The translations under genes were made by a program, and so were the position numbers. Source: an uncultured Leucobacter sp. (lineage in GTDB: Bacteria; Actinomycetota; Actinomycetes; Actinomycetales; Microbacteriaceae). From it: a DNA stretch of 13,383 nucleotides. Location: assembly GCA_937872275.1 (NCBI GenBank), contig CALMSE010000222.1, positions 1-13,383 on the forward strand. The letters run 5' to 3'. A model generated the notes under the pieces. That model searched no databases and had not been told where the DNA came from. It saw only the letters and a list, made by a program, of their open reading frames with translations. Within the stretch, counting starts at the first letter, position 1. Every line of letters starts with the position of its first letter. Below are positions 8,111 through 13,383 of this stretch, one piece after another.

Positions 8111-8116
8111 ATTATG
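8111..8116 (-). promoter_or_regulatory. Putative -10 element for ctaE-qcrCAB
   Basis: CATAAT on the minus strand lies in a strikingly AT-rich patch (about 8109-8155) within GC-rich DNA. Transcription starting about 7 nt downstream would begin at GTG 8104, giving a leaderless or very short-leader ctaE mRNA. No clear -35 box is visible. Confidence 0.5.
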
Positions 8117-8183
8117 GCTGAAAGTTTGGTGTGCATATTTCACATTCACACGGCGTGCCGAACTTTCCGCGGCTCCGGGATCC

Positions 8184-8189
8184 AGCCTA
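8184..8189 (-). promoter_or_regulatory. Second putative -10 element for ctaE-qcrCAB
   Basis: TAGGCT on the minus strand (GGTAGGCTGG) matches the -10 style seen before the TetR-like gene, trpD and the fusion-protein gene. It would give a leader of about 73 nt before ctaE GTG 8104, suggesting two tandem promoters for the operon. The evidence is the hexamer alone. Confidence 0.35.
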
Positions 8190-8204
8190 CCCTCTCGCGA
8201 GGGT
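8189..8204. repeat. Inverted repeat in the ctaE-trpD divergent promoter region
   Basis: A perfect 6-bp inverted repeat, ACCCTC-TCGC-GAGGGT, lies between the divergent ctaE and trpD starts, about 38 bp upstream of the trpD -10. Its position fits an operator shared by the two genes, but it may be chance. Confidence 0.3.
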
Positions 8205-8241
8205 CGGCCGAGCCGCCGCGGGAGGCGCGGCAGGGCCTCGG

Positions 8242-8247
8242 TAGACT
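8242..8247 (+). promoter_or_regulatory. Putative -10 element for trpD (leaderless start)
   Basis: TAGACT in GGTAGACTGG ends 6 bp before the trpD ATG. Initiation 7 nt downstream of the hexamer would fall on the A of that ATG, so trpD is probably translated from a leaderless mRNA. No Shine-Dalgarno sequence precedes the ATG, which agrees with this. Confidence 0.6.
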
Positions 8248-8253
8248 GGCCGG

Positions 8254-9315
8254 ATGATCGACGAACGCACCTGGCCAGTCCTGCTCACCGCACTGCTCGA
8301 CGGGGAGGACCTGAGCGTCTCGCAGGCCGAATGGGCGATGTCCGGCTTCATGACCGGCACCGCGACCCCTGCCCAGATGGGGGCGTTCCTGACGGCGCTG
8401 CAGTCGAAGGGCGTGACCGTGGACGAGATCGTCGGCTTCCGCGACGCGATCCTCGCCGAGGCGGTCGAGGTGCCGCTGCCCGCGATATCGCTCGACATCG
8501 TCGGCACCGGGGGCGACCGCTTCGGCACCGTCAACGTCTCGACGACCGCCGCGCTCATCGCGGCAGCGGCGGGGGCTCCCGTCGTGAAGCACGGCAATCG
8601 CGCGGCCAGCAGCAAGTCCGGTTCCTCCGATGTGCTGACGGCGCTCGGCGTGAACTTCGCGCTCGAGCCGGGGGAGCTGCGGGAGGTGTTCGAGCGGACC
8701 GGCATCGCCTTCGTGCACGCGGCGCGCTTCCTGCCGGGCTTCCGCCACGTCGCGCCGGTGCGCGCCGAGCTCGGCATCCAGACCGTGTTCAACTACCTGG
8801 GGCCCCTCTGCAACCCGGTGCGGCCCGAGGCGACCGCGGCCGGCGTCGCGGATCTCGCCCGCGCGCCCCTCTTCGCCGACCTGTTCCGCTTCCGCGGCGC
8901 CACCGCGCTCGTCTTCCGCGGCGATGACGGGCTCGACGAGCTCACCACGACCGGCCACTCCCATATCTGGGAGGTGAGCCGCGGGGCGCTCACCGAGCAC
9001 GATCTCGACCCCCGCGACCTCGGCATCCCGCGGGCCCGCATGGAGGACCTGATCGGCGGGACCCCCGACGAGAACGCCGCCGTCGTTCGCCGCGTGCTGG
9101 CGGGCGAGCCGGGCCCCGTGCGCGACATCGTCCTGCTCAACGCCGCCGCCGGCCTCGTCGCCTTCGATCTGATGATGAACCCGGAGGCGGCGGATCGCCC
9201 CATCCTCGGGCGCCTCGGCGAGCAGCTGCGGATCGCCGCGGAGGCGGTCGACTCGGGCGCTGCGGCCGAGAAGCTCGCCGTCTGGGCGGAGTCGAGCAGC
9301 GCCTTCGCCCGCTGA
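8254..9315 (+). CDS. trpD: Anthranilate phosphoribosyltransferase
   Basis: This cytoplasmic enzyme of tryptophan synthesis joins anthranilate to PRPP, giving phosphoribosyl anthranilate and pyrophosphate. The 353-residue protein is full length. An N-terminal helical domain covers the first 70 or so residues. Family motifs follow in order: GTGGD (84-88) for PRPP binding, KHGNRAASSKSGSSD (112-126), NYLGPLCNP (180-188), and DGLDE (225-229) for magnesium and PRPP. ATG 8254 is chosen because it aligns with the family start and lies at leaderless distance from a TAGACT hexamer. It stands alone, not in a trp operon, and diverges from ctaE; the same pairing is known in mycobacteria, so the placement looks ancestral rather than functional. 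It converges on the ABC permease gene. Confidence 0.97.
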   Translation: MIDERTWPVLLTALLDGEDLSVSQAEWAMSGFMTGTATPAQMGAFLTALQSKGVTVDEIVGFRDAILAEAVEVPLPAISLDIVGTGGDRFGTVNVSTTAALIAAAAGAPVVKHGNRAASSKSGSSDVLTALGVNFALEPGELREVFERTGIAFVHAARFLPGFRHVAPVRAELGIQTVFNYLGPLCNPVRPEATAAGVADLARAPLFADLFRFRGATALVFRGDDGLDELTTTGHSHIWEVSRGALTEHDLDPRDLGIPRARMEDLIGGTPDENAAVVRRVLAGEPGPVRDIVLLNAAAGLVAFDLMMNPEAADRPILGRLGEQLRIAAEAVDSGAAAEKLAVWAESSSAFAR

Positions 9316-9339
9316 GGGCTCCGCTCCGCGGCCGGACCA

Positions 9340-9361
9340 CCGTCGCCGGACCGTCGCCGGA
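9340..9361. repeat. Tandem 11-bp repeat after trpD
   Basis: CCGTCGCCGGA occurs twice in perfect tandem in the 70-bp gap between the convergent trpD and ABC permease genes. Partial self-complementarity with nearby GGCCGG and CGGCCG blocks could form a terminator-like fold, but I find no clean long stem. Confidence 0.5.
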
Positions 9362-9385
9362 TCGGCCGAGGCCGGAGGGAAGGGC

Positions 9386-10615
9386 TCAGAAGCGGATCGC
9401 GTCGATGACGCGCACCCGTAGCGCGACGAGGGCGGGGATCAGCCCGGCCAGCGCTCCGACCGCGACCGAGGCCACGAGCCCCAATACCGCCGCGCCGAAG
9501 GGGAACGCCGGGACGTCCTGCAATCCGGCGAAGAGGCTCTGCGCGACCCAGGGACTGCGCAGCACGGCGACCGCGAGCGCGATTCCGATCACGCCGGCGG
9601 CGGCGGTGGCGACGACGCTCTCGAGCATCACGGAGGCGAAGATGCGGGCGCCCGAGGCGCCGAAGCTGCGGCGCACGCCGATCTCGCGGATGCGCTGGCG
9701 CATCGCGACGAGCTGGATGTTGACGAGGCTCAGCCCGCCGAGGAGCAGCACGATCCCCGCGATCCCGCCCGTGACGAGCTGCATCATGAGGAAGGACTGC
9801 TCGAAGCCCGGCTGCGCGGCCCAGTCGGTGCGGCTCACCGAGACCTCGAGGCCCGCGGGGAGCTGGGATCGCAGATCCATCGCGAGCACGGGCCCGATAT
9901 CGGAGGCGAGCTCGCCCGGCACCCAGGCCTCCCAGGCCACCTGTACGCCGTCGGGCACCGCGCCGAGCCGGTCGCGGTAGTGCTCCAGCAGCATCTCCAC
10001 CCTGGGCCGGGTGTCCCACATGCCCTCGCGGGGGGTCACGCCGACGATCGGGTAGACGCCGGCGAAGTCGCCGCCCATCCGCAGCGTCGGGTGCTGTTCG
10101 AGCGGCACCCTCCCGAGCATGTCCCACAGTGGTTCGTTGATGACGAGGGGAGGGGCGAGCATCTCGATGTCCTGCGGGACGAACCACCGGCCCTCGAGGA
10201 GGGTCAGGCGGTGCATGACCGGATAGGCGGGATCCATGAGCCGCGCGGGCACGTCCTTCACCCCGTCCGAGAGCTGCACCGGCAGCGTCGTCACCCCGTC
10301 GGGAACCACCCGTGCGGTGTGGCTGAAGCCGTAGCGCTCCGCGACCCGCACGAAGCGCCGATCCGCCTCCGTCCAATCGACCGGCGAGCCGTCGCTCGAG
10401 TGGGTGCTGATCGAGAGCGTCGCCACCCGGCCGCCGTAGCGGTCCGACTGCTCGACCATGGCCTGCCGCTGGTATTCGCCGAGGGCGACCACCGCCGTGA
10501 GCGCCCCGACCGCGACGGCGATGCCGATCAGGCTCAGCGCGACCCTGAGCTTGTGCGTGCGCAGCTCCGCCCAGGCCTCGCCGAGCGCCCCCACCGCTCC
10601 GCTGAGCAGCCTCAT
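9386..10615 (-). CDS. MacB/FtsX-type ABC transporter permease
   Basis: This is the membrane subunit of an ABC exporter that works with the ATPase and fusion protein encoded just upstream. The 409-residue protein has the MacB layout. A cytoplasmic N-terminus leads into helix 1 (about 25-46). A large extracytoplasmic domain of roughly 230 residues follows, then three helices (about 281-301, 328-352 and 374-398). Between helices 2 and 3 is the coupling segment MRQRIREIGVRRSFGASGARI, the most typical FtsX-domain stretch. ATG 10615 overlaps the ATPase stop by 4 bp (ATGA), with GGAG 8 bp upstream, so translation is probably coupled. MacB relatives drive substrates by mechanotransmission rather than transport through the membrane. 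The substrate cannot be told; a peptide, lipid or antibiotic is possible. Confidence 0.92.
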   Translation of the reverse strand: MRLLSGAVGALGEAWAELRTHKLRVALSLIGIAVAVGALTAVVALGEYQRQAMVEQSDRYGGRVATLSISTHSSDGSPVDWTEADRRFVRVAERYGFSHTARVVPDGVTTLPVQLSDGVKDVPARLMDPAYPVMHRLTLLEGRWFVPQDIEMLAPPLVINEPLWDMLGRVPLEQHPTLRMGGDFAGVYPIVGVTPREGMWDTRPRVEMLLEHYRDRLGAVPDGVQVAWEAWVPGELASDIGPVLAMDLRSQLPAGLEVSVSRTDWAAQPGFEQSFLMMQLVTGGIAGIVLLLGGLSLVNIQLVAMRQRIREIGVRRSFGASGARIFASVMLESVVATAAAGVIGIALAVAVLRSPWVAQSLFAGLQDVPAFPFGAAVLGLVASVAVGALAGLIPALVALRVRVIDAIRF

Positions 10616-11364
10616 GGCAGGGACTCCGCGCCTGCCCGGGCGCCTTCGACCGCGAGTGTGCTGCGGGCGAAGGCCGCGTCGAGATCGATGGGAGCGAGCA
10701 CGCCCTGCTCGAGACGGTAGTGGCGCCTGGCGAGCGAGGCGACGTGCAGGTCGTGGGTGATGGTGACGAGCGCGGCCCCCGTCTCCGAGGCCACCTCGTC
10801 GAGCAGGCGCATCACCGCGGCGCCCGTGTCGACGTCGAGCGCGCCGGTCGGCTCGTCGGCGAGGATCAGCGCCGGGCGCCGGACGAGCGCGCGCGCGATC
10901 GCGACGCGCTGCTGCTCGCCGCCCGAGAGCCGCTCGGGCCGCTGATCGAGGCGGTGCTCGAGGCCCACACGGGCGAGCATGCCGGTGGCGATCCGCCGCC
11001 GGTTCCAGAAGGCGGATCCGCTCGCGTATCCGAGGGGCATCATCACGTTCTCGAGCGCGCTGCGCCCGGACAGCAGGTTGAACTGCTGGAAGACGAATCC
11101 GACGCCGCGCCCGCGCAGGCGGTCCAGCCTGCCCTGCCGCAGCGAGGCCGTGCTGCGGCCCTCGAAGAGGATCTCGCCGCTCGAGGGGGAGTCGAGGAGC
11201 CCGAGCAGGTTGAGCAGCGTGGTCTTGCCGGATCCGCTGCGGCCCACGATCGCGACGTGGTCGCCGGAGTCGATCTCGAGGGAGACCCCGCTCAGGATGT
11301 CGAGCCGGGAGTCGTCCGGCAGCACGACGTGCTTCGAGACGCCGCGGAGCTCGATCAGCGTCAC
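10612..11364 (-). CDS. ABC transporter ATP-binding protein (MacB/LolD type)
   Basis: This is the ATP-hydrolysing subunit of the exporter. The 250-residue protein carries every core motif: Walker A GRSGSGKTT (41-49), Q-loop VFQQFNLL (91-98), signature LSGGEQQR (146-153), Walker B LILADEPTGALD (166-177) and the H-loop His204. The FQQFNLL and DEPTGALD wording is typical of the MacB/LolD/FtsE branch. A short C-terminal extension of about 30 residues (from about 221) is not part of the core fold. The start is GTG 11364, which overlaps the stop of the fusion-protein gene by 4 bp (GTGA). No ribosome binding site is visible, so it is probably translated by coupling. The same frame stays open further upstream, but that part is a shadow of the fusion-protein gene. 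Confidence 0.95.
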   Translation of the reverse strand: MTLIELRGVSKHVVLPDDSRLDILSGVSLEIDSGDHVAIVGRSGSGKTTLLNLLGLLDSPSSGEILFEGRSTASLRQGRLDRLRGRGVGFVFQQFNLLSGRSALENVMMPLGYASGSAFWNRRRIATGMLARVGLEHRLDQRPERLSGGEQQRVAIARALVRRPALILADEPTGALDVDTGAAVMRLLDEVASETGAALVTITHDLHVASLARRHYRLEQGVLAPIDLDAAFARSTLAVEGARAGAESLP

Positions 11365-12287
11365 CAGACGGCGCCCGTCTCGCAGTACTCCTCGCCCGGG
11401 GCGATCTCGTAGCAGAACTCCTCGACCGGGGCGGCCGATCCCGGCACGAACTGCCGGATCGTCTCGCCCTCCTCGAGACCCTCCAGCACCTCGACGAGCG
11501 TGCCGTCGGAGACGCCGAGCTTCACGCTGCGCTCCGCCGGCGCCGAGCCGTCGCCCGGATCGACCCAGACGAGCCCGCTGCCCGATCCGCCCTTGACCGC
11601 GGTGACCGGGATGACGAGCACGTCCTCGGCCGTGCCGATCGCGATCGACAGGGCGACGGGCAGCCCGGGGAAGACGACCTGGTCGACGGGCACGCTGCAG
11701 CGCACGCTCGTCGTGCCGTCGTCCGCGACCTGTGTGCTGAGTCCGACGCACGCGAAGGGCGCGGGGCCGCCGGCGATGGTCGCGGTGCCCTCGCCGGGTG
11801 CGTTCAGCAGCCGGTACAGCTGTACGGGCTGCACCGTGCTGAGCACGTGGTAGCGGGCGGGGGAGAGCTTCACCATCTCGGCTCCGAGCGCGACCGACTG
11901 GCCGGCGACGAGCGCGACGTCGCCGAGCCGGCCCGCCTCGCTCGCGAGCACGTCGATCACCGCGGCCGGATACTCGCGCTTCACGGTGAAGAGGGGCTGA
12001 CCCGCCCATACGTCGGTGCCGCCCGCGACGTGCACCGCGGTGATCGTCCCCTCGATCTCCGAGCGGATCACGACCTCCTCGTCGCGGGCGATCGACCCGG
12101 CGAGGGCCAGCTCGTTCACGACCGACCCGCGCTCGACCGCGACGACCGGATCCGCGATGCCGGCCGAGGGCTGCACCGGCGAGGCCCCCGGCGCTGGGAA
12201 GAACGCCAGCTTCGCCAGCGACACCGCGATCACTCCGAACACGACCACCATCAGGATCGGAAAGATCCATCGACGCCACACCGCCAT
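11361..12287 (-). CDS. Membrane fusion (HlyD/MacA-like) protein without an alpha-hairpin
   Basis: This is the periplasmic-adaptor-like partner of the ABC exporter, anchored in the membrane and facing outward. The 308-residue protein has an N-terminal membrane helix (about 7-30). A lipoyl-like half-motif, EVVIRSEIEGTITAVHVAGG, starts at 71. A second such segment at about 113-142 (VLASEAGRLGDVALVAGQSV) follows it closely, leaving no room for the long coiled-coil hairpin of Gram-negative MacA. A beta-barrel-like region covers about 195-280. Four cysteines outside the membrane (180, 197, 292, 302) could form two disulfides; the last pair lies in an acidic C-terminal tail. ATG 12287 is preceded by GAGGGGG. 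It is first in the exporter operon. The family call is sound, but substrate and partners beyond the operon are unknown. Confidence 0.82.
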   Translation of the reverse strand: MAVWRRWIFPILMVVVFGVIAVSLAKLAFFPAPGASPVQPSAGIADPVVAVERGSVVNELALAGSIARDEEVVIRSEIEGTITAVHVAGGTDVWAGQPLFTVKREYPAAVIDVLASEAGRLGDVALVAGQSVALGAEMVKLSPARYHVLSTVQPVQLYRLLNAPGEGTATIAGGPAPFACVGLSTQVADDGTTSVRCSVPVDQVVFPGLPVALSIAIGTAEDVLVIPVTAVKGGSGSGLVWVDPGDGSAPAERSVKLGVSDGTLVEVLEGLEEGETIRQFVPGSAAPVEEFCYEIAPGEEYCETGAVW

Positions 12288-12311
12288 TACCGCCCCCTCG
12301 GATTGCCGTCG

Positions 12312-12317
12312 AGTCTA
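12312..12317 (-). promoter_or_regulatory. Putative -10 element for the ABC exporter operon
   Basis: TAGACT on the minus strand (CGATAGACTCG) is the same hexamer as before trpD. It would give a leader of about 18 nt carrying the AGGGGG ribosome binding site of the fusion-protein gene. No -35 box is clear. Confidence 0.5.
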
Positions 12318-12337
12318 TCGGGACGGCGGACCCGCGT

Positions 12338-12351
12338 CGGCGCGCGCGCCG
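12338..12351 (-). repeat. Palindrome after the M23 peptidase gene
   Basis: The perfect 14-bp palindrome CGGCGCGCGCGCCG lies 7 bp beyond the peptidase stop and before the exporter promoter. It could act as a weak terminator of the peptidase transcript, but the stem is short and no T-run follows. Confidence 0.35.
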
Positions 12352-12358
12352 GGCGGAG

Positions 12359-13270
12359 TCAGTCGCGGGTGCTGCGGTTGTACTTCAGCAGGAAGGGCAT
12401 CGGGTCCACGGACTGTCCGTCGACGGTGAGCGCGAAGTGCAGGTGCGCGCCGAATGCGATGCCGGTCGCACCGACGCGGCCCACCTCCTGCCCCACGGTG
12501 ACGCGGTCGCCCACCGCGAGGGAGTGGGAGTCCGCCCACATGTGGCAATAGCGGCTCGTGACGTCGTGGCGGTCGATGCGGTGCTGCAGCTTGAGCCCGA
12601 AGCCGCAGCCGTCCTGAGCCCAGCCGGCCTCCAGGACGACGCCGTCGGCGATCGCCTGGATCGGGGTTCCGAGCACCGCCGCGAAGTCCTGGGCGTCGTG
12701 GAAGCCGGCGACGGGGAAGGCCCGCTCGCCGAAGCCGTCGGTGAGCGGCACCGTGTCCGCGAAGGGGTACTGCACCGCGGCGTCGGTGTAGTTGGTGAAG
12801 GTGACCGGCGCGTCGGCGGGCAGCGACTCGGCCGAGACCTCGGCGAGCAGCTCGTAGGCGGTGACGGGGGAGCCGCCGGTGCCGAGGTGCTGCTGCTGCG
12901 ACGCTGCGGCCTGCGCGGAGGAGAGGACCGGGCCCGCGAGCCCCGAGGCCGTGAAGGTGAAGGCCAGGATCGCGGCGCCGCAGAGCCCGGCGGCGGCGCT
13001 CAGCGCACGGGCGAGGCGCCTCGGCCTCGGGGACTCGGGGGATTCCGCGCCCGAGCGGACGGGGGGCCGGTCGGGGAGGGCGATCGACACGACCGGGGGG
13101 ATCGGCGGGCGCGTCGTCGTCGCCTCGGCCCGCCGGCGCTCGGCTCCGCTCTGCTCGGTTGCGCCCTGCTCGATCCGCCCGTGCCGCCCGGTGCCGCGCC
13201 GCCGCTCCGCCTCGCGGAGCGCCCGGCGGCTGGGATAGCTCCCCGCGCGGGCGTGCGTGCTCTCGGGCAT
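12359..13270 (-). CDS. M23-family (LytM-type) zinc metallopeptidase, membrane-anchored
   Basis: A probable peptidoglycan endopeptidase cutting stem-peptide cross-bridges outside the cell. The 303-residue protein ends in a complete M23 domain (about 175-298). The zinc ligands are His191 and Asp195 (HDAQD) and His279 (HLHF), with His243 (RYCHM) and His277 as the catalytic histidines. All are present, so it should be active rather than a degenerate LytM activator. Cys222 and Cys242 may pair. About 85 mostly basic, proline-containing residues precede the membrane or signal segment (about 90-113), an unusually long cytoplasmic tail. It includes SRRALREAERRR, like a basic motif I recall at the N-termini of related actinobacterial wall proteins. 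ATG 13270 has AGGA 4 bp upstream. A GTG at residue 61 is an alternative start that would remove most of the tail. Confidence 0.9.
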   Translation of the reverse strand: MPESTHARAGSYPSRRALREAERRRGTGRHGRIEQGATEQSGAERRRAEATTTRPPIPPVVSIALPDRPPVRSGAESPESPRPRRLARALSAAAGLCGAAILAFTFTASGLAGPVLSSAQAAASQQQHLGTGGSPVTAYELLAEVSAESLPADAPVTFTNYTDAAVQYPFADTVPLTDGFGERAFPVAGFHDAQDFAAVLGTPIQAIADGVVLEAGWAQDGCGFGLKLQHRIDRHDVTSRYCHMWADSHSLAVGDRVTVGQEVGRVGATGIAFGAHLHFALTVDGQSVDPMPFLLKYNRSTRD

Positions 13271-13302
13271 CTGGTCCTGTTCGCTCGAATCCGTGGCAGG
13301 GG

Positions 13303-13333
13303 CGCGGGGCGTCCCGCAGAGCGGAGGACCGCT
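13303..13333 (-). promoter_or_regulatory. Two small hairpins in the leader of the M23 peptidase gene
   Basis: Two 5-bp hairpins sit side by side: AGCGG-AGGA-CCGCT at 13320-13333 and GCGGG-GCGT-CCCGC at 13303-13316. They fall within the predicted 5' leader of the peptidase gene. The leader is too short for the known c-di-AMP (ydaO) riboswitch that controls some actinobacterial cell-wall hydrolases, and I do not recognise a riboswitch here. Confidence 0.3.
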
Positions 13334-13340
13334 CGGTTTG

Positions 13341-13356
13341 GTAACGAACAGATTAC
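13341..13356 (-). promoter_or_regulatory. Putative promoter and MtrA-like site for the M23 peptidase gene
   Basis: A TAATCT hexamer on the minus strand (13350-13355) could be the -10 element. It is overlapped by GTAAC-n6-ATTAC on the plus strand, which resembles the GTAAC-n6-GTAAC direct repeat recalled for the response regulator MtrA, a controller of cell-wall hydrolases in actinobacteria. The second half differs at two of five bases, and the same bases also form a GTAA/TTAC inverted repeat. Confidence 0.35.
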
Positions 13357-13383
13357 AGCGATCGGGTCGTTCGCGCCAGACCG

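Noticed and set aside
11365..12279. Upstream extension of the ABC ATPase frame by about 305 codons
   Set aside because: The extension overlaps the fusion-protein gene in another frame and has no domain content; the ATPase fold begins at GTG 11364.
13271..13383. A ydaO-type c-di-AMP riboswitch before the M23 peptidase
   Set aside because: The leader after the predicted promoter is only about 70 nt, too short for that riboswitch, and its conserved core is not visible.

Overview
The window is GC-rich DNA from a high-GC Gram-positive bacterium. The respiratory genes have the actinobacterial form: a diheme QcrC, a three-helix QcrA, a small CtaF, and a lipoprotein CtaC. Gene content and order look like Microbacteriaceae or a near relative; the genus cannot be fixed from sequence alone. 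The layout is close to what I recall of the Mycobacterium tuberculosis respiratory locus: ctaC/ctaF converging on ctaE-qcrCAB, with trpD divergent from ctaE. It therefore looks like an old chromosomal core region rather than an island. I see no IS element, tRNA, rRNA, CRISPR array or phage gene.

Left part (1-3683, + strand). The last codons of an IscA/ErpA-type Fe-S carrier are followed by ctaC-ctaD-ctaF, encoding subunits II, I and IV of the aa3 cytochrome c oxidase. A strong terminator closes this group, and a short TetR-like regulator follows. Middle part (3853-8104, - strand). ctaE-qcrC-qcrA-qcrB form a tight operon read leftward and end in a perfect 20-bp hairpin. These two groups together encode a cytochrome bc1-aa3 supercomplex. 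Menaquinol is oxidised by QcrB/QcrA, electrons pass through the tethered diheme QcrC to CuA on CtaC, and then to heme a and the a3/CuB site of CtaD. trpD (tryptophan biosynthesis, + strand) diverges from ctaE.

Right part (9386-13270, - strand). A three-gene MacAB-like ABC exporter is encoded in the order membrane fusion protein, ATPase, permease, each gene overlapping the next by 4 bp. Upstream of it is an M23 (LytM-type) cell-wall endopeptidase with an intact zinc site and a long basic cytoplasmic N-terminus.

All intergenic gaps are under 300 bp. They hold promoter-like -10 hexamers (TAGACT, TAGGCT, CATAAT), two terminators and several small inverted or direct repeats, annotated below. No clear new system is present. 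The items most worth a second look are the hairpin-less fusion protein of the exporter, the very short TetR-like gene between the two respiratory operons, the leaderless-start geometry shared by trpD and ctaE, and a GTAAC-n6-ATTAC element before the peptidase gene.
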